From CAZCTO01 sp964501725 (GTDB taxonomy: Bacteria; Bacillota; Clostridia; Saccharofermentanales; Saccharofermentanaceae): a stretch of 59,505 nucleotides of DNA. A program made the translations under genes and the position numbers. The notes below the pieces were generated by a model, which worked only from the letters and a program-made list of their open reading frames with translations, searched no databases and was not told the origin of the DNA. Of this stretch, positions 24,649 through 32,685 are shown piece after piece (position 1 is the stretch's first letter; each line of letters starts with the position of its first letter). The DNA lies in the NCBI GenBank assembly GCA_964501725.1, contig CAZCTO010000015.1:1-59505 (forward strand), in the 5' to 3' direction.

Positions 24649-26514
24649 GTGCAGAAATTCATTTTGAGCAAAAAAAACCACATCATGTGGATCAGCGGCA
24701 ACCTGATCGCGCTTTTCTTTATAAATGAGTGGTGGATCGGGAACGAATATCTGACTTCGTGGCCGTTAATCATTGCTTCGGCGCTCGGCATCGCGCCGAT
24801 CGCAATCCAGGCGTATCAGGCCTTGCGCGTCAAAGTCGTCAGTATCGATGTTCTGGTGACGCTTGCCGTGCTCGGCGCATTTATCATCCGGGAATTCGAG
24901 GAGTCGGCCATCGTCACTTTTCTCTTCTTGTTTGGCGCATTTCTCGAGAAACGCACGCTGAACAAAACCCGTTCGGCCATCAGGGAGTTAACCCGAATGG
25001 CTCCGGAGAGTGCGCTCAAACAGAACGATAGCGGCGAGTTTTCAGAAGTGGACATTGACGATGTTGACATCGGCGATATCCTGCTCGTCAAAACCGGCGC
25101 CAAAGTGCCGGTCGACGGAACGGTTATTTCCGGAGAGGGATATATCAACGAGGCCAGCATAACCGGCGAATCTTTTCCGGTCGGCAAAAGCAAAGACTCA
25201 AGGGTATATGCCGGCACCATTTTAGATAACGGAACCATGCAAATCGTTGCGGATCGGGTCGGTGAAGACACGACGTTCGGCAAAATCATCGAACTGGTGG
25301 AAGAAGCACAGGATTCCAAGTCTGAAGCGGAACGATTCATTGATCGTTTTTCCAAATATTACACACCGGCGGTGCTGGTCATTGCGTTTTTGGTGTGGCT
25401 TTTTTCGAGAGACCTTGAACTGGCGATCACGATCATGGTTTTGGGGTGTCCGGGGGCGCTGGTCATCGGTGTGCCCGTGTCAAACGTCGCAGGAATCGGC
25501 AACGGGGCGCGACACGGTGTGCTGCTCAAAGGAAGTGAAGTCATTCATGACTTCAGTAAAGCGGATACCATTGTATTCGACAAAACGGGAACGCTCACGG
25601 TCGGAAACCCGAAGGTGACGGATCAGGAATTTTACACCGGAGACGCGGGGAAGGTTCTGGGTTATCTGGCGAGTATTGAAAGCGAATCGGATCATCCTCT
25701 GGCAAAAGCCGCCCTGGAATATATCGGCAATACTCAGATTGATCCGGTCGAAAACACGGAAGTTATTAAAGGCGGCGGAATTGTCGCGAATGTCGACGGT
25801 CATCGGGTCGCCGTCGGTAACCGGGCGCTGATGGAAAAACAGCATGTACGGATCGATGAAAAAGCGTCGGCAGATATAAAGCGCTTTGAGGAGGAAGGCA
25901 ATTCGCTGATTCTGACCGCGGTAGACGGAACCCTGGCGTTGCTCCTGGGTATTCGGGATCCGATCCGTCCCGGCGTCAAGTCCGATCTTCAGAAGTTGAA
26001 ATCCTTGCGCGTCAAAAATCTTGTCGTTTTGTCAGGTGATAACGCGGGAACTGTCAATCGCGTCGCACGGGAACTCGGGCTTACGGAGGCACACGGAAAC
26101 ATGCTTCCGGAGCAGAAATCGGCTTACATCAAAGCGCTTCAGTCAAAAGGTCAAATCATTGCTTTTGTCGGCGATGGTGTCAATGACAGCCCGTCGCTGG
26201 CTCAGGCAAACATCGGAATAGCGATGGGATCCGGCACCGATGTGGCGATTGAAACATCCGATATTGTGCTGATGAATTCGGACTTCAGCCGCCTTCCCCA
26301 CGCGCTCGGCCTGACCAAGGCGACAGCGAACAACATGCGGCAGAATATCGTCATCGCAGTCGGGGTTGTGCTTTTTCTTCTGATCAATGTATTCTTGAGT
26401 GAGTGGATGAGTATGTCGATCGGCATGTTGGTACACGAAGCAAGCATCCTTGTCGTTATTCTGAACGGTATGAGACTTCTCCGGTATCGTTTAAGATTTT
26501 CCCAAGAAGACTAG
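24649..26514 (+). CDS. Heavy-metal translocating P-type ATPase
   Basis: P1B-type pump of 621 residues. Markers are the TGES phosphatase loop at 172-175, the membrane metal motif Cys267-Pro268-Gly269, DKTGT with phosphorylated Asp311, a cytosolic HP motif in SDHPLA, and GDGVNDSP. There is no N-terminal HMA domain; one is encoded separately just downstream. The membrane motif reads CPG, not the usual CPC of copper and zinc/cadmium pumps, so the ion is uncertain. The start is GTG with GGAG 6 bases upstream. Confidence 0.93.
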   Translation: MQKFILSKKNHIMWISGNLIALFFINEWWIGNEYLTSWPLIIASALGIAPIAIQAYQALRVKVVSIDVLVTLAVLGAFIIREFEESAIVTFLFLFGAFLEKRTLNKTRSAIRELTRMAPESALKQNDSGEFSEVDIDDVDIGDILLVKTGAKVPVDGTVISGEGYINEASITGESFPVGKSKDSRVYAGTILDNGTMQIVADRVGEDTTFGKIIELVEEAQDSKSEAERFIDRFSKYYTPAVLVIAFLVWLFSRDLELAITIMVLGCPGALVIGVPVSNVAGIGNGARHGVLLKGSEVIHDFSKADTIVFDKTGTLTVGNPKVTDQEFYTGDAGKVLGYLASIESESDHPLAKAALEYIGNTQIDPVENTEVIKGGGIVANVDGHRVAVGNRALMEKQHVRIDEKASADIKRFEEEGNSLILTAVDGTLALLLGIRDPIRPGVKSDLQKLKSLRVKNLVVLSGDNAGTVNRVARELGLTEAHGNMLPEQKSAYIKALQSKGQIIAFVGDGVNDSPSLAQANIGIAMGSGTDVAIETSDIVLMNSDFSRLPHALGLTKATANNMRQNIVIAVGVVLFLLINVFLSEWMSMSIGMLVHEASILVVILNGMRLLRYRLRFSQED

Positions 26515-26526
26515 GGAGGTAATCAA

Positions 26527-26760
26527 ATGCAAAAAGCAACAATTCAACTGGAAACCTTAACTTGCCCGTCATGTGCGCTTAAAATCGAAGGCGCAGTCAA
26601 ATCACTCCCCGGTGTAGACAAAGAAAGCGTCAGCGTACTCTTTAACTCCAGTAAAGCCAAGCTGAATTTTGATGAAGAAAAGCTGACGATCGGGCAAATC
26701 GAAAAGGCGATCACACAACTTGGATACGAAGTGAAAAAATCACAAGTGAAAGCGGTGTAG
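26527..26760 (+). CDS. Heavy-metal-associated (HMA) domain protein, CopZ-like
   Basis: The 77-residue ferredoxin-like HMA fold has the metal motif TCPSC near residue 12-16 and the typical LPGVDKESVSVLFNSSKAKLNFD strand pattern. It starts 12 bases after the P-type ATPase with GGGAGG upstream. The two together probably form a split version of an ATPase with its own HMA domain, the small protein delivering or sensing the ion. Copper is the commonest ligand of this motif, but zinc or cadmium is possible. Confidence 0.88.
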   Translation: MQKATIQLETLTCPSCALKIEGAVKSLPGVDKESVSVLFNSSKAKLNFDEEKLTIGQIEKAITQLGYEVKKSQVKAV

Positions 26761-26805
26761 CAGCAGAAGAGGCCGCGGCACTAATAAAGCGCTCCGGACT
26801 AACAA

Positions 26806-26856
26806 AAGAGGGACTGATCCGCATGAACTATCGTTCAAAAGGATGAAGTCCCTCTT
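26806..26856 (-). terminator. Terminator hairpin between HMA protein and lipoprotein genes
   Basis: A perfect 10-bp stem AAGAGGGACT / AGTCCCTCTT (26806-26815 / 26847-26856) has an inner ATCC/GGAT pair. On the minus strand it is followed by TTTTGTTAG, so it mainly ends the lipoprotein transcript. It may also work weakly on the plus strand. Confidence 0.55.
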
Positions 26857-26898
26857 CAGCTATGAAGTATAAAGAAAAAAGTTAAGACAAAGGTTCGT

Positions 26899-27390
26899 TT
26901 ATTCTTCCGGTTCGGATACGGTGATGAAACAGGAATCGTCATCTTTGGAGAAAACGAATAAGACCGCTACGCCGTCATCGTTTCTTCCGGAATAAGTAAT
27001 GTTATCGGATGCCTTGCTTTCATACTGCTCGTTGTCGAACTCATCTTTAATGTCGTCAATGTATTCTTCAAAGTAATCCTGATCGGAATCCTCGATATTC
27101 AGCTGAACGGTTTTATTCGTTTGAATTACCGATTCGACTTCGCCGGATTTGTACTTGGGAATGTTTTCGATCGGACCGGACTTCGGCCACTCGGTGCCGC
27201 CGATTTCGAGTTCCTCACCGTCATCACCTTTGATAACCACTTTGTCTCCGTCGATATCGACTTTGTCGCCGACAAGTTTCTCGGCGATTTTTTCACCTGC
27301 TTTTCTTTCGAGTTTTTCTTTGATGCCGCAGCCGGCGAGCAAGCTTCCGACCATGAGTGCGCAAACGGACAAAACAAAAATCTTCTTCAT
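26899..27390 (-). CDS. Small acidic lipoprotein
   Basis: The 163-residue protein has a lipoprotein signal ending in SLLAGC (Cys21). A charged helix of Lys/Glu (GIKEKLERKAGEKIAEKL) comes next, then a short strand-rich stretch with GDKVVIKGDDG, and an acidic C-terminal domain. GGGAG precedes the ATG. It stands alone between terminator-like sequences. I recognise only a general resemblance to small secreted lipoproteins of unknown function in Clostridia. Confidence 0.75.
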   Translation of the reverse strand: MKKIFVLSVCALMVGSLLAGCGIKEKLERKAGEKIAEKLVGDKVDIDGDKVVIKGDDGEELEIGGTEWPKSGPIENIPKYKSGEVESVIQTNKTVQLNIEDSDQDYFEEYIDDIKDEFDNEQYESKASDNITYSGRNDDGVAVLFVFSKDDDSCFITVSEPEE

Positions 27391-27548
27391 CTTTTCTCCC
27401 TCACATTACTGTTTTTTTGGTGTTGATTATGAATACAGCATGACAAAAAAGCCGGTCGATGACTATCCTACCCGGTATGATATTTGAATTTTTAAGGGAA
27501 AAAACACCGAAATATTTGCGTTATTGATCCCGCCGTACGCGGGTTCAT

Positions 27549-29264
27549 TCATTTCGGTGAAAGAGCGGTCTTCAAATCCCCGAGCCGGCCGGTTTTTTCG
27601 ATCAGGCGAAAATAGAGATGAAGTTCATCCCGCGAAACGACCCCCAACTTGGTATAGATGTGACCGTTATGTGTCTTGAGCGTGCTTTCTGAGATGAACA
27701 TATCTGAAAGCACTTCCCGGGTCGTTTTTTCATCCAGATACAGAAGGACAATTTGTTTCTCCGTGGGTGTCAGCCGGCGGATCTTGATCAGGAAATCGTC
27801 AAACAGCCGGTCAGGCTGGTCGGTGATATTTTTTCGGGGGTGAGAAGAGCGGATTTGGGCGAGGATCGCCATGATTTCAGGTGTCTTCATCGGATCTTCG
27901 TTATCGTCGTTCTCTTCATCGGTCAACCGGTTGAGATCGTTGAGTATCGGGGCGGCAAACTTGCGACTCATCAGGACCGCCAGAAGCAAACCGACGAGGA
28001 CAAACGACGCACACAAAGAGACGATTCGGATATTGTTTTTGCCGAGCATCGTGCTGTACTCGTTTTCAGGCATCAACAGCATGATCGAAAAAGCGCGATC
28101 TTTGAACAAGGAGTCGGAAGGTAAGAGTATGAGATTTTCGTGTAAACCGACAAAATAACGGTCATGCAATTGCTTCTCGATGGTTTGATCCGAGCTGACA
28201 AACTGATAGACTCGAACGAACTTGAGTTTCTTTGTGACCTTCATGACCGTATCTTCGGGCTCGGATTGTGTATCCGAAAGGATCGTCCGAATGCTGTTGT
28301 CGTCACCGCCGCATAAGGATTTTCCGACCATCAGATCGCTATTGCCATTAATCGGGCAAAGCAGCGAAGTAACGCGTTTATACTCGGTGGTATCCGGCGG
28401 GTAGAGCATCTTGAAAAGCATGCCGCTGACTTCAAATCCGCATACACCGTAAAACTTCCCGTTTTCGTCAAGCAGCGGGACGATGCAAAGCATTATATCC
28501 TCACTGCTTCCTGAAAGCGGCTTCGCCTCGCTCCACAAGTACAATCGGCTTAATGAAGATTCATCCTGCGATGCTTTCGCAATAAGCTCGTACTCCGGCA
28601 TCATGGAGAGATCGTATTCCATGGACCATATGGAATTCAGGGCATATCCCCGTTCTCTGGGGATGTCCGGATAACCGTGAAGCAGTGTCATGTTGGGGGT
28701 GCCGGCGCTGACGACATTAGGCTCCATATTTCGGATATAAAGTGCGGCGCGGGATTCCGAGGCATTCTCGAGAGAGGGATTGACGGTGGCGTCCAAAATA
28801 ATAAATGCACCGCTGGTGCCGGCTTTTTCGAGCGAGAACAGGAGCCGGTCAAACTGGTCATCGAGTACGCCTTCCAGAAGTTCGGGATGGTCTTGCAGAT
28901 CGGACGGCGAAAGATCATAGTCCGACATATAGTCTTCAATGGAAGAAGTGACCTTTTCGGACATATCCAGTGCCTGCATGGATGTTTTTCCGAAATCTTT
29001 CTCGACATCTGTTTTTGCTGTCCGCAGACTTTGCGTGAAATATTCGCCGGCTTCCTTTTGCCCGGCCGTGAGCGTACCGGTCAGCAAGAGAATCATCATG
29101 ACCAAAAGAAACAGAATCGAAACCAAAAGGACGACGAATCCCAGGAACCGGATGCGGATCGGAACAGGCATATCCGAAAATCGTAATATCCGGAAGATGC
29201 CTCTTCGCGTGCGGGACGCCGGTTTGGTGTCCGACGGGGGAACGATCGGCTTATCCTGCGTCAT
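27549..29264 (-). CDS. Membrane-anchored LuxR-type transcriptional regulator with extracellular sensor domain
   Basis: The 571-residue protein has a short cytoplasmic N-terminus, a span at about 38-62 and a large extracytoplasmic region (about 65-410) of dCache/Cache-like length. A second span lies at about 412-433, and a LuxR helix-turn-helix at about 498-555 (LTPTEKQIVLLYL and SESTLKTHNGHIYTKL). There is no kinase or receiver domain, so it would be a one-component regulator acting from the membrane. The start overlaps the stop of the solute-binding protein gene by 4 bases (ATGA). Ligand and target are unknown; the partner protein suggests that a captured solute is the signal. Confidence 0.83.
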   Translation of the reverse strand: MTQDKPIVPPSDTKPASRTRRGIFRILRFSDMPVPIRIRFLGFVVLLVSILFLLVMMILLLTGTLTAGQKEAGEYFTQSLRTAKTDVEKDFGKTSMQALDMSEKVTSSIEDYMSDYDLSPSDLQDHPELLEGVLDDQFDRLLFSLEKAGTSGAFIILDATVNPSLENASESRAALYIRNMEPNVVSAGTPNMTLLHGYPDIPRERGYALNSIWSMEYDLSMMPEYELIAKASQDESSLSRLYLWSEAKPLSGSSEDIMLCIVPLLDENGKFYGVCGFEVSGMLFKMLYPPDTTEYKRVTSLLCPINGNSDLMVGKSLCGGDDNSIRTILSDTQSEPEDTVMKVTKKLKFVRVYQFVSSDQTIEKQLHDRYFVGLHENLILLPSDSLFKDRAFSIMLLMPENEYSTMLGKNNIRIVSLCASFVLVGLLLAVLMSRKFAAPILNDLNRLTDEENDDNEDPMKTPEIMAILAQIRSSHPRKNITDQPDRLFDDFLIKIRRLTPTEKQIVLLYLDEKTTREVLSDMFISESTLKTHNGHIYTKLGVVSRDELHLYFRLIEKTGRLGDLKTALSPK

Positions 29265-30610
29265 GGCTTTTCAAGATCCGTTGCGCGCGCATCCTCAACC
29301 TCTTTTCGCAGGGTTGATTCATAGTCCTTTTGAAGCGCGTCATAGTTTTCGGAGTAGGGCGCGAAAAAGAACCGGTATTCGTCAAACATTTTAAGAATCG
29401 TCTTTAGCTGCTCGGATACCGGCGCTTCCGCCATTGTTGTCAAATCACTCTCCAATAGCCGGTTAAATGCCTCGTCGGTTACCGGGAGATAGCCGCTGGA
29501 CAATGTGAAGCGAAGGTTTTGCTCGGGAGAGGTTAACCACTTAATAAAAATCGAAGACGCCAACCGGTTCGCATCACTTTGCGCTGTAATGCACATGCCT
29601 CCGCCTCGTTGCAGAGCGATTTTGTCGCCGCCTTCGAACACAGGGTAGGGCAGATAATTATAATCGACCGTCTCCTTCGTATTATCCGGATAGGTGATGC
29701 TCGTCGGATAGTAAAGCACGCCGGCAGTGGAACCGACGGCACAAACCAAATCGCCGGTCTTAAACAGATCCGAACTGTATCCGTCAAATACGGCGATGCC
29801 GCCGTTTTTCGCTTCGTCAAAATAGGCATCCCTTATTTGCGTATAGGCATCACTTTGCAGATCGAGAGCGGCCGAAGTGCCGTTCTCACCCGGAATCAGG
29901 AAATCCGAGCCCAACTGGCGCGTTCCGACCAGAGCCTGATTAAACAGCGAATCCGCCATGAAAAAAGCCTTTCCGTCACCCGGGATCGAAGGCGTCATCG
30001 CGTCGGTCCACTCATAATAGGCGGACGACGCACGCGTGATTCCTTCAAAGGTATTCAGATCATCAATCGAAAAGCCGCAAGCACCCGCGAAGCGATCAAA
30101 TAGTGTCCGGTTTACAAACAGAACCTCTGTGGATTTCGCTATCGGAAACACGTATAAACCCTTCTCGCCGAGATAGCCTTCGGCGACAAAGTCCGCAACA
30201 TAGGCATCGAGTTCTTTTTGCGAAAAATATTCAGTAAAGTCGGTCAACAGATTTTTCTCTTGCAGAAGCACTGCCGTTTTCGGATAGGCGGTCGTCAGAT
30301 CCGGAAGTGCCAATGCCCCTGGTTGCTTCCCGGCTGAAGTAACGAGCATGTCGTGCAGTTCTTTCGATCCGGCGATGGCCGTGACGCTAACGATAATTCC
30401 TCTGTCCGCTCCTTCGGTTCGATTGAATTCGCTCACCAGATCGTCCATCAGCGTTTTCATTTGGCCGCCGTAATTGTGCCAAAAGGTTATGGTTACAGGC
30501 TTGTCCGGATTCAGCAGTGACTTTTTGCATGACGAAGAAAGCAAAAGAGACGACAACATAAATGAGCTAACCAAAAAAATGGATATCAAACGATAAACGG
30601 GCTTACGCAT
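29261..30610 (-). CDS. Extracellular solute-binding lipoprotein, ABC family 1 type
   Basis: A 449-residue lipoprotein with the cleavage site LLLSSSC (Cys28). The mature start VTITFWHNYGGQMKTLMDDLVSEFN is typical of sugar or oligosaccharide binding proteins. The hinge and late motifs (ASSIFIKWLTSPEQNLRF, TLSSGYLPVT) are present. No permease or ATPase gene adjoins it. Instead it is translationally coupled to the membrane LuxR-type gene, so a sensory rather than transport role is likely (inference). Confidence 0.88.
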   Translation of the reverse strand: MRKPVYRLISIFLVSSFMLSSLLLSSSCKKSLLNPDKPVTITFWHNYGGQMKTLMDDLVSEFNRTEGADRGIIVSVTAIAGSKELHDMLVTSAGKQPGALALPDLTTAYPKTAVLLQEKNLLTDFTEYFSQKELDAYVADFVAEGYLGEKGLYVFPIAKSTEVLFVNRTLFDRFAGACGFSIDDLNTFEGITRASSAYYEWTDAMTPSIPGDGKAFFMADSLFNQALVGTRQLGSDFLIPGENGTSAALDLQSDAYTQIRDAYFDEAKNGGIAVFDGYSSDLFKTGDLVCAVGSTAGVLYYPTSITYPDNTKETVDYNYLPYPVFEGGDKIALQRGGGMCITAQSDANRLASSIFIKWLTSPEQNLRFTLSSGYLPVTDEAFNRLLESDLTTMAEAPVSEQLKTILKMFDEYRFFFAPYSENYDALQKDYESTLRKEVEDARATDLEKP

Positions 30611-30645
30611 ATCGAGCCTCCGAACTGGTTGAATGGACTGAATTG

Positions 30646-30651
30646 ATTATA
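30646..30651 (-). promoter_or_regulatory. Candidate -10 box of the solute-binding protein gene
   Basis: TATAAT on the minus strand lies about 36 bases before the ATG. The surrounding DNA is AT-rich, but I find no good -35 hexamer. Confidence 0.4.
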
Positions 30652-30760
30652 AGTTAAAGAATATATCAAGGCTATAAGAGATTTGAAAAAATTATGGATA
30701 TTCAGCCAATCGGTATCTGCCGTGTCTTCCTGAGTTCAGGCTCTTGTTGTCTGCGTGAAC

Positions 30761-30805
30761 AAAAAAACTGTCTCATTTGACTCTGCTGCGAGTCTTTTGA
30801 GACAG
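30761..30805 (-). terminator. Terminator of tRNA-Arg
   Basis: Stem CTGTCTCA / TGAGACAG (30768-30775 / 30798-30805) with inner GACTC / GAGTC is followed on the minus strand by seven T. Confidence 0.8.
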
Positions 30806-30813
30806 CTCATTTG

Positions 30814-30888
30814 TGGCGCTTCGGACAGGAATCGAACCCGTATCAACAGTACCGGAAACTGTTGTCCTATCCATTGAACGACCGAAGC
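30814..30888 (-). tRNA. tRNA-Arg (anticodon CCG)
   Basis: The reverse strand gives the acceptor pair GCTTCGG / CCGAAGC, a D arm with GTTCAATGGATAGGAC, an anticodon stem AACAGT/ACTGTT around the loop TTCCGGT (anticodon CCG), and the T arm with GGTTCGAATCC. The discriminator base is G, and CCA is encoded (30814-30816). It reads CGG codons. It has its own terminator and no other tRNA beside it. Confidence 0.95.
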
Positions 30889-30995
30889 ATATCACAACAA
30901 ATTACCAAACATGCGTCATACTGTGATCGCGTTCCTTATTATAGCGAGGGAAGAAGAAATTTACAACATAACACGACTGAAAACCGGGAGATAAA

Positions 30996-31529
30996 TTACA
31001 GTATAAAATTCGCATTGAACAGGTAACAGACCAACATTCCCGTCGCAACCCCGAAGACGACGCTGCAAAGTACATCCGAAAGAAAATGCACATACAGGTA
31101 AAGTCGTGAAAAAGCAATTCCACCTGCGTAAATGAGGGCAACAATACCGATACGAGGCGCATTCAGAAAAATGGCGGTGGCGGCGGCAAAGGATGAAAAC
31201 GTATGGCCGGACGGGAATGAGAAGTCGCAGGGAGGGGAAATAAGTGTCTCACGATCTTCCTTTACATTGAACGGCCGGGTTCGATGCGTAAGCCTTTTAA
31301 GAAGCATATTGACGAGTAAAGCGCTGGTGAGCAGAGCGCCGAGAATGCAAAAAGATGCTTCGGGGCTGATACGCGTGATATAAAGTGTCAGTGCGGCCGC
31401 AAGCCAAATGATGCCGAGATTTCCGGTGATTGAGACAAAGCGCATAATCCGGTCGGCCTTACGACTTCGAAGATTCTCGTAGATCCAGTCCAGTGCGCGG
31501 AACTCGTATTTTTGAAAACGTGACTGCAT
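30996..31529 (-). CDS. PAP2-family membrane phosphatase
   Basis: The 177-residue membrane protein carries all three phosphatase motifs: KRLTHRTRP, FPSGHTFSS and SRLYLYVHFLSDV. Several hydrophobic spans surround them. Members dephosphorylate lipid phosphates such as undecaprenyl pyrophosphate or phosphatidylglycerol phosphate at the outer membrane face. It stands alone, convergent with nothing and divergent from the dus gene. Confidence 0.9.
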   Translation of the reverse strand: MQSRFQKYEFRALDWIYENLRSRKADRIMRFVSITGNLGIIWLAAALTLYITRISPEASFCILGALLTSALLVNMLLKRLTHRTRPFNVKEDRETLISPPCDFSFPSGHTFSSFAAATAIFLNAPRIGIVALIYAGGIAFSRLYLYVHFLSDVLCSVVFGVATGMLVCYLFNANFIL

Positions 31530-31588
31530 GTTACTCCTTGAAGCAGATGATTTTTTTAAGGAAGTGAATTGCCCGGCGTTTCAAAAGG

Positions 31589-31594
31589 TATAAT
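31589..31594 (+). promoter_or_regulatory. Candidate -10 box just before the dus gene
   Basis: TATAAT ends 7 bases before the ATG at 31602. If used, the transcript would begin at or next to the start codon. No clear -35 at the right spacing. Confidence 0.35.
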
Positions 31595-31601
31595 GGTATT
31601 C

Positions 31602-32654
31602 ATGAATGAAAAGATTCGGTCACAAATTACTATAGCCGCAAAACAGCTGTCTGGCAACATCGGATTAGCGCCGATGGCCGGAAATTCAAGCGTAACGTTT
31701 CGGATGTTATGCTCCGAATTCGGCTGCGCGTTCGGTACCACGGAACTGGTGAGCGCACGGGGAATCGCGTATCAGAACTCTGTGCTCAAGAGTTACCGTT
31801 ATCTTGAAATAGATCCGGAACATGAGGCGCCATGCGCGATCCAGCTTTTCGGATACGATGCCGCGGATTTTTCCCGGGCCATTCCGCTCGTTCTGGAACA
31901 CCCGATTCTCTCGGGGGCCTCGTTTATTGATCTGAATATGGGCTGCCCCGTACCTAAAGTAGTGAAAACCGGTGCCGGATCGGCGTTGATGCGCGATCTG
32001 CCCCGTGCGGCTGAAATCATTACCGCTTCGGTGAAGGCGGCTTCTTCCTATCGAATTCCGGTGACTGTCAAATTCCGAAAAGGGTGGGACGCCGGACATG
32101 TCAACGCCGTCGAGTTCGCACGACTTTGTGCGGATTGCGGGGCATCTGCGGTGACGGTTCATGCGCGAACAAAAGACCAGATGTATCACGGTAAAGCGGA
32201 TTGGGACGTTTTGAGACAGGTCGCGGACGCACTGCGGGGAACGGGTGTCACCGTTATCGGTAACGGTGACGTCAATGATGGTCTGAGTGCCCGCAAAATG
32301 TTCGATGAAACCGGTGTAAACGGAATTGCCGTCGGGAGAGCCGCTCAAGGGGATCCGTGGATTTTCGCCCGGATTCAGGCCTTCCTGTGCGGGAAGACGT
32401 TACCGCCTGCTCCGACACCTGAGGAACGGGCGGAAGTTGTGAACCGCCATTTGCGGGGACTGACGGAAAGACTCGGAGAGAAAACCGCTGTAAAGGAAAT
32501 GCGTACGCAACTGGCCTTTTACTTTAAAGGACAGAAAAACGCCGTCGATTTCAAATCGGCGGCAATGAGAGCGGAGACATTCGCGGAAGTTATGGATACC
32601 ATGTATCAATGGGTTGAGGCAGCTACGCAAGATAATTACCGGGGAACCACCTGA
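31602..32654 (+). CDS. dus: tRNA-dihydrouridine synthase
   Basis: FMN enzyme reducing uridine in the tRNA D loop. Seen are LAPMAGNSSVTFR, the catalytic cysteine in NMGCPVPKVVKTGAGSALM, the VTVHARTKDQMY segment, GNGDVND, and VGRAAQGDPWIF. From the ATG at 31602 the protein has 350 residues, a normal DusB-type length. Two upstream in-frame starts (TTG 31569, ATG 31593) would overlap the promoter-like TATAAT. No strong Shine-Dalgarno sequence supports any of them. Confidence 0.9.
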   Translation: MNEKIRSQITIAAKQLSGNIGLAPMAGNSSVTFRMLCSEFGCAFGTTELVSARGIAYQNSVLKSYRYLEIDPEHEAPCAIQLFGYDAADFSRAIPLVLEHPILSGASFIDLNMGCPVPKVVKTGAGSALMRDLPRAAEIITASVKAASSYRIPVTVKFRKGWDAGHVNAVEFARLCADCGASAVTVHARTKDQMYHGKADWDVLRQVADALRGTGVTVIGNGDVNDGLSARKMFDETGVNGIAVGRAAQGDPWIFARIQAFLCGKTLPPAPTPEERAEVVNRHLRGLTERLGEKTAVKEMRTQLAFYFKGQKNAVDFKSAAMRAETFAEVMDTMYQWVEAATQDNYRGTT

Positions 32655-32685
32655 TCAAGCTTTGCTCCGCAGTCGCCGATCAGGT
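32649..32685. terminator. Candidate bidirectional terminator spanning two stop codons
   Basis: ACCTGATC (32649-32656) pairs with GATCAGGT (32678-32685) around a 21-base loop. The arms cover the dus stop and the edge of the convergent HerA-like gene. A T-rich stretch is weak. Confidence 0.4.
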
